Shown here piece after piece: positions 1-7,125 of a DNA stretch of 45,317 nt. This stretch comes from an uncultured Bacteroidales bacterium (GTDB taxonomy: Bacteria; Bacteroidota; Bacteroidia; Bacteroidales; F082). A program made the position numbers and the translations under genes. Under the pieces are notes generated by a model. The model was not told the origin of the DNA, ran no database searches, and saw only the letters and a program-made list of their open reading frames with translations. Numbering within the stretch: position 1 is the first letter of the stretch; every line of letters begins with the position of its first letter. The stretch lies in assembly GCA_900318265.1 (NCBI GenBank), contig ONKA01000029.1, positions 1 to 45,317 on the forward strand, in the 5' to 3' direction.

Positions 1-108
1 CTCAGGGGTGCTCTTCGTGTTGTTGATGTAGTCCCAAATCTCTTCCGAGGAGATAAACGGGCGGTTGGGCTCGTCGGGGATACGACATTTTTCGGGATGA
101 AATTGCAT
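1..108 (-). CDS. hydG: HydG/ThiH-like radical SAM protein, N-terminal fragment
   Basis: The first 36 codons of a gene that runs off the left edge. The readable start contains FISSEEIWDYINNTKSTPE, which resembles the N-terminus of the [FeFe]-hydrogenase maturase HydG, a radical SAM tyrosine lyase that makes CO and cyanide for the H-cluster. The radical SAM CxxxCxxC motif lies outside the window, so the call rests on the N-terminus and on context: a hydrogenase-regulator remnant lies directly upstream and hydF is about 6 kb away. The related thiamine enzyme ThiH has a similar N-terminus and is the main alternative. Confidence 0.55.
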   Translation of the reverse strand, partial: MQFHPEKCRIPDEPNRPFISSEEIWDYINNTKSTPE

Positions 109-144
109 ATCAGTTTGATTTTTAAGTTATTGTTCTACCTATTT

Positions 145-213
145 GGCTGTTAGCTATTAGCCGTTAGCTTTTGGCATAGTGGCTACTGAGCTAATAGCTA
201 ACGGCTAAAAGCT
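145..213. repeat. Inverted repeat with TAGC-rich arms
   Basis: Two 18-bp arms (152-169 and 196-213) are inverted copies with one mismatch; the left arm reads AGCTATTAGCCGTTAGCT. They flank a 26-bp loop and could fold into a strong hairpin between the regulator remnant and hydG. The right arm overlaps the remnant's stop codon. This is repeat-like intergenic DNA and could also act as an attenuator or terminator ahead of hydG. Confidence 0.7.
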
Positions 214-426
214 AAATGCCAATCTTCAGCAGCGCCGATTTCACCTCGATGCCTTCGATGCGGCCCAACTGGCCCGTGAGGGAACCAATCTCATCGGTGG
301 TGCCTTCGAAAATGACGGAAATAATGCTATAATTACCACGGGGAAAGCCTTGGCGGCAGATGATGTCCTCCGGATCAGATGATTATGATTCCCGCAGCGG
401 CCTTGATGTCAACGCATTGTCTTCAT
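212..426 (-). pseudogene. Remnant of TM1266-family hydrogenase-system regulator
   Basis: The last 50 or so codons (to TAG at 212) read ICRQGFPRGNYSIISVIF, then EGTTDEIGSLTGQLGRIEG and IEVKSALLKIGI. This matches the C-terminal half of the small (about 80 residue) iron-only hydrogenase system putative regulator family (TM1266 type, ACT/NikR-like fold). Upstream the reading frame is interrupted by TAA at 383-385. Plausible earlier residues (DIKAAAGIIII) lie in another frame, so two frame changes would be needed to join them to the intact end. A well-formed promoter lies just upstream and the ATG at 426 meets a stop after five codons. Its place between a promoter and hydG fits a maturation cluster. 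Real decay and sequencing error cannot be separated here. Confidence 0.55.
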
Positions 427-458
427 CTCAGCGATAATGCGGCTTGGTTTTGCGGCGG

Positions 459-491
459 CAAAATTACTGCTTTTTTTGTTTTGGAAACAAA
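459..491 (-). promoter_or_regulatory. Bacteroidetes-type promoter for the hydG side
   Basis: On the minus strand a TTTG box (488-491) and TAATTTTG (459-466) are separated by 21 bp, close to the Bacteroides TTTG-N19..21-TAnnTTTG consensus. It drives leftward transcription through the regulator remnant towards hydG. Confidence 0.6.
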
Positions 492-515
492 TCTGCCGCA
501 AATCTTTTTCAAATC

Positions 516-995
516 TCAATATTCTACCTTGTCCTGTTTCAACTCCCAAGCGCGGAAGGTTTCGAGGGCCTCGTCGCGGAGCAAAGGGATGAGCGGCACG
601 GCGCGTTCTTCGACATGTTGTTCCAATTCCTTGTAGATGAAGTCGTCTGCGAAGTCGATGGCGGCGGCATCCTTTTTCGTGTTGCCAAAATAAATCCGCT
701 TGATATGCGCCCAATAAATGGCGCCGAGGCACATGGGGCAAGGCTCGCAGGAGGTGTAGATGACACAGTCCGACAGGTCAAAAGTGCCCAGTTTGCGGCA
801 AGCCAGGCGGATGGTGTTCACCTCGGCATGAGCGGTGGGGTCGTTGTCGCGGGTGACGCTGTTCGAACTGCCGGCAACGATTTCTCCGTCTTTCACGATG
901 ACTGCCCCGAAGGGACCGCCACCTTTTTTCACGCTCTCGTCGGCGAGGCGGATGGCCTCGCGCATGTATTCTTTATCTTGTTCGGTGATGTTCAT
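516..995 (-). CDS. guaD: Guanine deaminase (CDA-fold, GuaD type)
   Basis: A 159-residue zinc deaminase of the cytidine/tRNA-adenosine deaminase fold. His56 and Glu58 in HAEVN and Cys86/Cys89 in PCPMC form the zinc site. The segment between and after them (GTFDLSDCVIYTSCEPCPMC, then FGNTKKDAAAIDFADDFIY) is characteristic of GuaD, which deaminates guanine to xanthine in purine salvage, rather than of TadA. Length equals that of small bacterial GuaD. It lies 63 bp downstream of the GH89 gene on the same strand with a hairpin repeat between, so co-transcription is possible but attenuated. Confidence 0.85.
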   Translation of the reverse strand: MNITEQDKEYMREAIRLADESVKKGGGPFGAVIVKDGEIVAGSSNSVTRDNDPTAHAEVNTIRLACRKLGTFDLSDCVIYTSCEPCPMCLGAIYWAHIKRIYFGNTKKDAAAIDFADDFIYKELEQHVEERAVPLIPLLRDEALETFRAWELKQDKVEY

Positions 996-1010
996 AGCTG
1001 TTTGTTATGA

Positions 1011-1054
1011 CAGGGGTTGAAACCCCTGGTTAATGTCCGTCGTCCCTACGGGAC
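1011..1054. repeat. Pair of small hairpins between guaD and the GH89 gene
   Basis: Two perfect palindromic motifs sit side by side: CAGGGGTTGAAACCCCTG (1011-1028) and GTCCCTACGGGAC (1042-1054). They occupy almost the whole 63-bp gap and look like a repetitive extragenic element; they may also end or attenuate transcription from the GH89 gene. Confidence 0.6.
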
Positions 1055-1058
1055 TCCT

Positions 1059-3287
1059 TTATTTTCTGTATCGAGCTTCAAGTTCTTCACGGTATTTGTC
1101 GGCAATCTCCTTGGCCAAAGCCACGCCATCGCCTTGCGGCTCAGCGCTGAAGGTGCCGAGGCGTTCGCGCCACCATTGGCCTTCGTATTTGCAGATACGC
1201 TCGTGATAAGCCTTCTCGTCGAAGGGTTTCTTCGCATCAATGGCGGCATCCACGTCCTTGAAGAACTCCTTCCAGCGGTAAGCGTAATAGGTCGCGGTGA
1301 GACCCGCCCAGGCGCGGCTGGCGTATTCATTGAGCAAGGCGTCTTCCTCGCCCCAAGTGGTGATGATGTTGCGGGCATTGCTCTCGAAGTAGTCCTTGTC
1401 TTCTTCGGTGGTGCCGATGGCGCGTGCATCGCTGATCCAACGACCCACAAGGAAGGCGCTCTCCGTGGCCAAGATAGCATCGGTGTCGTCCAAGATTGAG
1501 GTCATGGTCTGCTCGATTTGGTGTAGTTTCTCATAGTCGCCTTCGCGATAGGCCTTCACATAGTCAGCATAGAGGTCGCTGAAATAGTTGCCCAGCAACT
1601 GCCTAGTGATGTTGACGGCATCGAAATGGCGCGTGCGGGTGTTGCAGTCAGCAGCCAGAAGGTCATCCAAGGCATCCAACAAGGTGATGTTGTTGTATTT
1701 ATAGGTCGGGGCCACATAATATTGGCGATATTTATCAATGTCACCCATGGTCGGCCTCTGGTTGATGCGGACGGTCTGGCCTGGCGACGACACCTTATTA
1801 TATACACTGTCGGCCAGCAAGGTCCAAGCGGACCTCATGTTCTGGTCTTCCTTGCCAGCACGTTGGTCGGCGAGGCACTGCACCCAAGCGTCCACATCCT
1901 TGGTGAGCGGGTTGTCCCAAGCCTTCTCAAAGACATATTCATACATGAAGGGGTTGCAGTCGAAGCCTTCCAGCGTGGAGCCAATGCCGACGAAGTTGTC
2001 GCCACCTTTGTCGAAGGCGCGTTCGATCCTGACATTCACTGTGTCGAGGTTACCGGCCAGCATGGAGTTGCCGCCAAAGTTGCCGAGATAGCACCAAATG
2101 TAAGGCACCCCATAGTAGGCGTTGGTACGCTCCCACACGGGTTGTCGCTCGCAGTAGTAATCGAGCATGATGTGTCTGTCTTTCGGCATGGAGGTGATGT
2201 AGGCCTCGATGCGGTTGTCAACTTCCCAGTATTGGCGCTCGTTCCAGAACAGCCAAGCCATCTCGAGCCATTTGGCCTCGGGGTCGGCGGCCTCGAGCGA
2301 TTCGTAGACCTGACGACTCACGCGTGCGAGATAATCAGGCTCCCAGCTGGGCGGGATGAGCTCGTTGAAGATGTCGATGCCATAGATATGGTCGGTGCCG
2401 TAGAACTCGGTCTGTTTGTCGATAAATTTCTTCTGGATCTCCGTATACAATGGGTCGAGGGGGTCTAGGAACTTGCACCAGCAGATGCTGTCGAAGCCTG
2501 CCCAGTCGCCCAAAGAAGCCAAAGGCGCTTCGGGATAAAGCCTTGTGATGCAAGGCGGCACATGACCAGCAAAGCCTGGTAACACGGGTTTCATGTTCAG
2601 TTCACGTTCACGGGCGACGATTTGCTTTTGGAGTTCCTTTTGGTTCTCGAGCCACGACATGGGCAGCGGTCCTCCCCAGCGGTCAATGTTCTGCATGCGG
2701 TGCCAAGGCAAATGCGCCGGACCCGTGAAGTAGCTGCGGATCTCCTCATCGGTGAGGCCGAAGTCGCTCCACACCTCATACCACACGCTCTCCTGTCCCG
2801 TGATGGCCAGCGGCAGGTTGATACCGTTGAGCGCCATCCAGTCAATGAAATGCTCCCACTGCGACCAGTTCCACCAAGGCAAGGTGTAACCGAAGGTGCA
2901 GTAGTTGAGGAAGAAACGGTCGGGCACACGGGCACTTAGGCTGACCTTCTCGGGCACAGCGGGCATCGTGGCAGGGATCTGAAGCGTCTCTTCTTTGAAC
3001 CAAGAATATTGTGCCTTGCAGTAGTATTTCAGATAGTGGTTGAGGCCGACAGCCATGCTGTTGGCATTGTTGCCACGGATGACGAGGTCCTCACCTTTTG
3101 TCTCAATTTCAAAGCGATCGACAGTGTCGTTTTCAAGCCGTTCGAGGACGATATTTTGTGAATACTCCGGCACAACGCGGTTCACTAGTCCTCGCATGGC
3201 GATGACTTCGGGGTCGGTTTCAGCCTTCTTCGTGCAGGAAAAGCACAGCACGAGGTTTAACAGGGTAATGAGATAGAATTTCTTCAT
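1059..3287 (-). CDS. Alpha-N-acetylglucosaminidase, GH89 lipoprotein
   Basis: 742 residues in family GH89 (NAGLU), which removes terminal alpha-linked N-acetylglucosamine from host glycans such as heparan sulfate or mucin. The N-terminus is a lipoprotein signal (hydrophobic stretch ending LCFSC), so it is probably anchored at the cell envelope. The sequence covers the usual three parts: an N-terminal domain, the barrel with PWWNWSQWEHFIDWMALNGIN and DIFNELIPPSW (Glu near 308), and the second catalytic region STLEGFDCNP (Glu near 436), followed by the all-helical C-terminal domain. The start at 3287 was chosen because the signal peptide begins there and the promoter box lies 23 bp upstream; a longer reading would include the promoter. 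Confidence 0.93.
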   Translation of the reverse strand: MKKFYLITLLNLVLCFSCTKKAETDPEVIAMRGLVNRVVPEYSQNIVLERLENDTVDRFEIETKGEDLVIRGNNANSMAVGLNHYLKYYCKAQYSWFKEETLQIPATMPAVPEKVSLSARVPDRFFLNYCTFGYTLPWWNWSQWEHFIDWMALNGINLPLAITGQESVWYEVWSDFGLTDEEIRSYFTGPAHLPWHRMQNIDRWGGPLPMSWLENQKELQKQIVARERELNMKPVLPGFAGHVPPCITRLYPEAPLASLGDWAGFDSICWCKFLDPLDPLYTEIQKKFIDKQTEFYGTDHIYGIDIFNELIPPSWEPDYLARVSRQVYESLEAADPEAKWLEMAWLFWNERQYWEVDNRIEAYITSMPKDRHIMLDYYCERQPVWERTNAYYGVPYIWCYLGNFGGNSMLAGNLDTVNVRIERAFDKGGDNFVGIGSTLEGFDCNPFMYEYVFEKAWDNPLTKDVDAWVQCLADQRAGKEDQNMRSAWTLLADSVYNKVSSPGQTVRINQRPTMGDIDKYRQYYVAPTYKYNNITLLDALDDLLAADCNTRTRHFDAVNITRQLLGNYFSDLYADYVKAYREGDYEKLHQIEQTMTSILDDTDAILATESAFLVGRWISDARAIGTTEEDKDYFESNARNIITTWGEEDALLNEYASRAWAGLTATYYAYRWKEFFKDVDAAIDAKKPFDEKAYHERICKYEGQWWRERLGTFSAEPQGDGVALAKEIADKYREELEARYRK

Positions 3288-3309
3288 TAGAAAACGTTTT
3301 TGTGTGGGG

Positions 3310-3317
3310 CAAAAATA
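3310..3317 (-). promoter_or_regulatory. -7 box for the GH89 gene
   Basis: TATTTTTG on the minus strand, placed to give a leader of roughly 15 nt before the ATG at 3287. It is divergent from the RNase H promoter 40 bp away. Confidence 0.5.
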
Positions 3318-3357
3318 GTGTTTTTTCACCAATTCCGGTTTTTCACCAAATATTTCC

Positions 3358-3365
3358 TATTTTTG
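3358..3365 (+). promoter_or_regulatory. -7 box for RNase H
   Basis: TATTTTTG directly followed by GCGCCC and the ATG at 3371. The box lies inside the longest open frame and so argues for the start at 3371; it implies a very short or absent leader. Confidence 0.5.
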
Positions 3366-3370
3366 CGCCC

Positions 3371-4012
3371 ATGGCAAAAAACAAGTTTTATGTCGTTTGG
3401 AAAGGCCGTAATCCTGGTGTTTACAGCCGTTGGGAAGACTGCAAGAAGGAGATAGAGGGCTTCAAAGGAGCCAAATACAAAGGCTTCCCTGACCGCACGA
3501 GTGCCGAAGCCGCCTTCAAGGAAGGCCCTGACAACTATTGGGGCAAGGATTTGGCTCCCGTGGTCGACCTCTCGCAAGCAAAAGAACAGCCCGTCAGCCC
3601 CGCCGTAGCCGTTGATGCAGCTTGCTCGGGCAATCCTGGCAAGATGGAATACCAAGGCCTGTTTGTGGATTTCGGTACGCAACCTGCCACGACCGTGCAG
3701 CTCTTCAAGAGTCCCGTCTTCGAAAACGGCACCAACAACATCGGTGAGTTCCTTGCCATCGTCCACGCTTTGGCTTGGATGAAACAAAAACACGTGGCTT
3801 ACCCCATTTACAGCGACTCCTACAACGCCCAGCTGTGGATCAAACAGAAGAAATGCAAGACCAAACTGCAGCCCAACGCCAAAAACGCCTACCTCTTCGA
3901 GCTCATCGGCCGTGCCGAGAAATGGTTGAATGAGAACGCCATCGAGGTACCCATTATGAAGTGGAAAACCGAAATTTGGGGAGAAATTCCCGCCGATTTC
4001 GGCAGGAAATAA
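3371..4012 (+). CDS. rnhA: Ribonuclease HI with viroplasmin N-terminal domain
   Basis: 213 residues. The N-terminal 45 residues (FYVVWKGRNPGVYSRWEDCK) form a caulimovirus viroplasmin/RNase H1 hybrid-binding domain with the typical WKG, GVY and W residues. After a linker comes an RNase H fold: the first Asp in VDAACSGNPG, Glu in NNIGEFLAI and Asp in YSDSYNA. The C-terminus WGEIPADFGRK is the form seen in Bacteroidetes enzymes. It cleaves RNA in RNA-DNA hybrids. The start at 3371 follows the promoter box. The last codons and stop are duplicated just downstream. Confidence 0.9.
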   Translation: MAKNKFYVVWKGRNPGVYSRWEDCKKEIEGFKGAKYKGFPDRTSAEAAFKEGPDNYWGKDLAPVVDLSQAKEQPVSPAVAVDAACSGNPGKMEYQGLFVDFGTQPATTVQLFKSPVFENGTNNIGEFLAIVHALAWMKQKHVAYPIYSDSYNAQLWIKQKKCKTKLQPNAKNAYLFELIGRAEKWLNENAIEVPIMKWKTEIWGEIPADFGRK

Positions 4013-4049
4013 ACTAAATATTTTCCAGCCGATTTCGGCAGGAAATAAA
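3992..4049 (+). repeat. 22-nt direct duplication of the rnhA 3' end
   Basis: The 22 nt at 3992-4013, coding PADFGRK plus the stop, are repeated exactly at 4028-4049 in the intergenic gap. The unit contains the palindrome GCCGATTTCGGC, so each copy can form a small hairpin before the next gene's promoter. Confidence 0.85.
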
Positions 4050-4058
4050 AATTAATCT

Positions 4059-4066
4059 TACTTTTG
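4059..4066 (+). promoter_or_regulatory. -7 box for the zinc-ribbon gene
   Basis: TACTTTTG followed by GCGCC, 22 bp before the ATG at 4089; matches TAnnTTTG. Confidence 0.5.
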
Positions 4067-4088
4067 GCGCCATAATTCCGAGAACAAG

Positions 4089-4829
4089 ATGCTGAAATAC
4101 GATTCATATTATTTCCAATGCCCCCATTGCCAAGCCTGGCTCGAAGGTCGCAACCTGAAAGCCGAGATGGTGAATGAGGCCATCTTGTATTCGGACGGCA
4201 AAGTGCTGAATGACAACTTGATCACCACACCGCAAAAGATGCTGATGTGCCCCTCATGCGGCCACAGCTTTTGGGTTGAGCATCCAGAGGAGCCTTTCAT
4301 CACCTACGAAAAACCCGATGCCGAGATTTATTCTTGGAACACTTGGCGCTTCTTCGGCATCAGCTTCTCCGACAACAAGGGGAAGATGGCTTTGGTCAAC
4401 CACTACAAGACCTTCCTGAAGAAAAGCCACTACGACCCGAAGAAGGAAATCTACCTGCGCCGCTTCCTTTGGTGGGCTTACAACGACCTGCACCGCAACC
4501 ACCAGCATGTGCGCCTAAAATACCTGCTTAACGGCTTCATGAGTTTCGGCGTTTGGCACTGCAACCGCAAGTTGATTCTGGAAGGTGAGAAGCTGTTCAT
4601 CAAGAACCATAAAGACTTCACCGACAACCTCAATCGTCTGCTAGCCCTATTGGAGAAGCACCCCGAGGAGCAGATAGACCTCGAGGTGCCGGAGATTTAT
4701 CGCGAGTTGCGACAATTCGATAAGGCGAAGGAGCTTTTGGATCAAGTGGGCAGCCGAACGCACTTCACTAACGAGATGCTGCGCCATTCCAAATGGAAAG
4801 ATCCGAGGGTCTTTATGGTGACTGGATAA
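4089..4829 (+). CDS. Zinc-ribbon protein of unknown function
   Basis: 246 residues, family not recognised. The N-terminal 65 residues hold two knuckles, CPHC (near residue 11) and CPSC (near 55), spaced as in a zinc ribbon. The middle is rich in Trp, Tyr and His (FLWWAYNDLHRNHQHVR) and the C-terminal third is helical with a TPR-like look (EIYRELRQFDKAKELLDQV). There is no signal peptide or membrane segment, so it should be cytoplasmic. It has its own promoter and ends in a hairpin terminator shared with ssb. A nucleic-acid or protein-binding role is only inferred from the ribbon. Confidence 0.75.
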   Translation: MLKYDSYYFQCPHCQAWLEGRNLKAEMVNEAILYSDGKVLNDNLITTPQKMLMCPSCGHSFWVEHPEEPFITYEKPDAEIYSWNTWRFFGISFSDNKGKMALVNHYKTFLKKSHYDPKKEIYLRRFLWWAYNDLHRNHQHVRLKYLLNGFMSFGVWHCNRKLILEGEKLFIKNHKDFTDNLNRLLALLEKHPEEQIDLEVPEIYRELRQFDKAKELLDQVGSRTHFTNEMLRHSKWKDPRVFMVTG

Positions 4830-4833
4830 AAAA

Positions 4834-4865
4834 ACGAAGGGCGACCGTTGGTCGCCCCCTCGTTG
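4834..4865. terminator. Bidirectional terminator between convergent genes
   Basis: Stem GGGCGACC (4839-4846), loop GTT, GGTCGCCC (4850-4857), extended by ACGA/TCGT. An A-run precedes it, so on the minus strand the stem is followed by a T-run, serving the ssb gene as well as the zinc-ribbon gene. Confidence 0.75.
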
Positions 4866-4868
4866 TCA

Positions 4869-5207
4869 TTATTCCTTTTCCCAATCAATCAGGAACAAGT
4901 CGTTGACCCAGACTTCCGTGACAGAATGTCGTTGACCTTTGTCGTCAGTCCATTCGTTGTTGCGGAGGCTGCCGTCAATGGCAATCCGCTTGCCTTTCTT
5001 CACGTTCTTTTCGACGCGGTCGGCTATGGCGCCCCATGCAATGATGGGGAACCATTGGGTGTCGTTCACCCACTCTCCATTGGCGTTCTTCTTGTTCTCG
5101 GTTACGGCAAGGCTGAAGCGTGCTTTCTTGCTGTTGTTGAAGGTTTTCATCTCAGGGTCTGCACCCGGGCGGCCAATCAGCATGACCGAATTTCTCATTG
5201 TACTCAT
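4869..5207 (-). CDS. ssb: Single-stranded DNA-binding protein, copy 1
   Basis: 112 residues, a bare OB-fold SSB. Recognisable parts are NSVMLIGRPGADPE, RFSLAV, DTQWFPIIAWG and KGKRIAIDGSL. The flexible acidic C-terminal tip with DDxPF that recruits partner proteins in housekeeping SSBs is absent; the protein ends LIDWEKE. This short form is usual for secondary Bacteroidetes SSBs. It lies 109 bp downstream of a second copy and is probably expressed from the same promoter region at 5757-5839. Confidence 0.92.
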   Translation of the reverse strand: MSTMRNSVMLIGRPGADPEMKTFNNSKKARFSLAVTENKKNANGEWVNDTQWFPIIAWGAIADRVEKNVKKGKRIAIDGSLRNNEWTDDKGQRHSVTEVWVNDLFLIDWEKE

Positions 5208-5246
5208 AGTTTTGTGTGTTTAATTGGTGAATAATAGTTGTATTTT

Positions 5247-5314
5247 GACTTCGGGACTTCGAGACTTCGGGACTTCGAGGATTATTCGTCCCGCAGTCCC
5301 GCAGTCTCGTGTCT
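5247..5314. repeat. GGGACTTCGAGAC-type inverted repeat
   Basis: Iterated GACTTCGGGACTTCGAG on the left and CCCGCAGTCCCGCAGTC on the right of a short AT-rich centre form an imperfect hairpin between the two ssb genes. The same family occurs at 25704-25779. Confidence 0.65.
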
Positions 5315-5316
5315 GA

Positions 5317-5667
5317 TTAATTGTTTTGTTCTTTACCCCAATCCAGGAGGATGAAGTTGTTCAGATGGATCTCTGTCGACAGGTGGCGCTGGCCGTTCTT
5401 GTCGGTCCATTCGTTGTTGCGCAAGGCGCCGTCGATGGCAATTTGCTTTCCTTTTTTCACCACCTGCGCGACGCGTTCGGCAGTCTTGTCCCATGCCACC
5501 ACGGTGAACCATTGGGTGTCTTTCACCTGCTGGTGGTTGGCGTTGCGGCGTGTTTCGTTCACGGCAAGGTTGAAGCGCGTGACGATGCGGTTGTCGTTGA
5601 AGGTTCTCGTTTCAGGTTCTGCACCCGGGCGGCCAATCAGCATGACCGAATTTCTCATTGTACTCAT
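5317..5667 (-). CDS. ssb: Single-stranded DNA-binding protein, copy 2
   Basis: 116 residues, OB fold, about two-thirds identical to the downstream copy by eye. It too lacks the acidic DDxPF-like tail and ends WGKEQNN. The first 14 or so codons and the ribosome-binding region are nearly identical in nucleotide sequence between the copies, although the rest has diverged. The gene is first behind the unusual control region shared with the nuclease gene at 23237. A separate, longer housekeeping SSB would be expected elsewhere in the genome. Confidence 0.92.
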   Translation of the reverse strand: MSTMRNSVMLIGRPGAEPETRTFNDNRIVTRFNLAVNETRRNANHQQVKDTQWFTVVAWDKTAERVAQVVKKGKQIAIDGALRNNEWTDKNGQRHLSTEIHLNNFILLDWGKEQNN

Positions 5668-5756
5668 AGTTGTGTGTGTTTAGTAATTAATGAATAAGTT
5701 GTTTAGTTGTGTCGTTAACCGGTTGGTGAGCTTGTCGAACCATCGGTTTGACGATG

Positions 5757-5839
5757 CAAAGTAACAACACTTGTCAAGACTAAGCCGTTGAACAAACGTT
5801 TGTAGTCGACTGTAGTCGTTTGTTGTCGTTTGCTGTCGG
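5757..5839 (-). promoter_or_regulatory. ssb control region, copy A of a shared 70-bp module
   Basis: Minus-strand bases 5839 to 5770 align base for base with 23129-23198 (65 of 70 identical). Within it are direct repeats GCAAACGAC and ACAAACGAC, then the palindromes GTCGAC, AAACGTTT and CTTGACAAG. Nine bases later comes a -7-like box with TTTGCA (TTACTTTG, 5757-5764). The layout suggests binding sites for a regulator directly upstream of, or overlapping, the polymerase site. The sequence outside the module is not similar. Confidence 0.75.
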
Positions 5840-5895
5840 CTATATTATTTATTATCAGTCGATTAAGATTTTCACCATTTTCAACAACTTTTTAT

Positions 5896-5903
5896 TATTT
5901 TTG
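5896..5903 (+). promoter_or_regulatory. -7 box for hydF
   Basis: TATTTTTG followed by GCG, 25 bp before the ATG at 5929. It excludes the longer open frame that starts at 5830. Confidence 0.5.
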
Positions 5904-5928
5904 CGTCAAAATTGAAAAACAAGGGCAA

Positions 5929-7125
5929 ATGGCAAAGGATTTGAAACCTCATATCGGCATTTTCGGGCGCAGAAACTGCGGAAAAAGTAGCCTCATCAAC
6001 CTGCTTACTGGACAAAACATCGCCATTGTGAGCGATACGGCGGGCACCACTACCGACCCTGTCAAGAAAAGTCTTGAGATATTTGGCATCGGTCCGTGTG
6101 TTCTCATCGACACGGCGGGCATTGACGATGTGGGAGAATTAGGCCAGCAGCGCGTGGAGAAGACGATGAAGGTGCTGGAGGAAATCGACTGCGCCATTTT
6201 GGTCATCACAGAGAACAACTTCGGTGACCCCGAAAAGCAACTCATCGCCCGCATGAAAGAAAGGGCGGTGCCGTTTTTCGTCGTCCACAACAAATCCGAC
6301 CAGGAGTCGCTCCTTGCCGTAGTGAAGGCGATGATTGAAAAGAACTACGATACCAAAGTCCTGAACTATAGCATCATAAAAGACAAAGACATCTCCCCGC
6401 TGATTGAAATGCTCAAAAACACCATCCCAGAGAGTGCCTATCAAAGGGTTTCGTTGTTGGGAGGTATCATCAAGCCCAATGAGGTGGTCGTTTTGGTCTG
6501 CCCCGTCGACTCCGAAGCCCCCGAAGGCCGATTGATTTTACCTCAAGTGATGGCTATTCGTGATGTGCTCGACAACGAATGCATTTGCATCGTGCTGAAG
6601 GAGACCCACTTACAACAATATCTCGGCACCATGCCCAAGCCCGCCTTGATTGTCACCGACAGCCAAGTATTTGGTTTTGTAAGCAAAATCGTCCCCAATG
6701 ACATTCCTCTGACCAGTTTCAGCATCGTCATGGCGCGTTTGCGCGGCGACTTCGAAAACTACGTAAAAGGCACGCCTTATCTTTCACAATTGAAGGACGG
6801 CGACACGGTCTTGTTACTTGAATCCTGCACCCACCACAGCACCTGCGAGGACATCGGCCGCGTGAAATTGCCCCGCATGATCCTGAAATACACCGGAAAA
6901 GACATCAAGTTTGAATATGTGGCGGGCCTCTCCCCCATCGCCAATCCTGAAAAATACGCCATGGCCATTCAGTGTGGCGGCTGCATGAGCACGCGCAAGC
7001 AATTGCTCAACCGAACGAATCTCTTTGTCGACCGAGGCATTCCCATCAGCAACTATGGCATGGCCTTGGCTTATATGAATGGTATTTTTGGGCGGGTGAT
7101 GGAGCCGTTTTCCACCAACTTGTAG
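5929..7125 (+). CDS. hydF: [FeFe]-hydrogenase maturation GTPase HydF
   Basis: 398 residues. HydF is the scaffold on which the two-iron subcluster made by HydE and HydG is built before transfer to hydrogenase HydA. The N-terminal GTPase shows GRRNCGKSS (P-loop, residues 13-21), TAGTTTDP (switch I), DTAG and NKSD. The C-terminal metal domain has the [4Fe-4S] ligands: Cys-x-His near 299 (SCTHHSTCED) and CGGC near 349. The start follows the promoter box. Its stop codon is formed by the arm of a palindromic repeat, which also holds the end of the convergent phosphatase gene. hydG appears to begin about 6 kb away on the other strand. Confidence 0.95.
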   Translation: MAKDLKPHIGIFGRRNCGKSSLINLLTGQNIAIVSDTAGTTTDPVKKSLEIFGIGPCVLIDTAGIDDVGELGQQRVEKTMKVLEEIDCAILVITENNFGDPEKQLIARMKERAVPFFVVHNKSDQESLLAVVKAMIEKNYDTKVLNYSIIKDKDISPLIEMLKNTIPESAYQRVSLLGGIIKPNEVVVLVCPVDSEAPEGRLILPQVMAIRDVLDNECICIVLKETHLQQYLGTMPKPALIVTDSQVFGFVSKIVPNDIPLTSFSIVMARLRGDFENYVKGTPYLSQLKDGDTVLLLESCTHHSTCEDIGRVKLPRMILKYTGKDIKFEYVAGLSPIANPEKYAMAIQCGGCMSTRKQLLNRTNLFVDRGIPISNYGMALAYMNGIFGRVMEPFSTNL

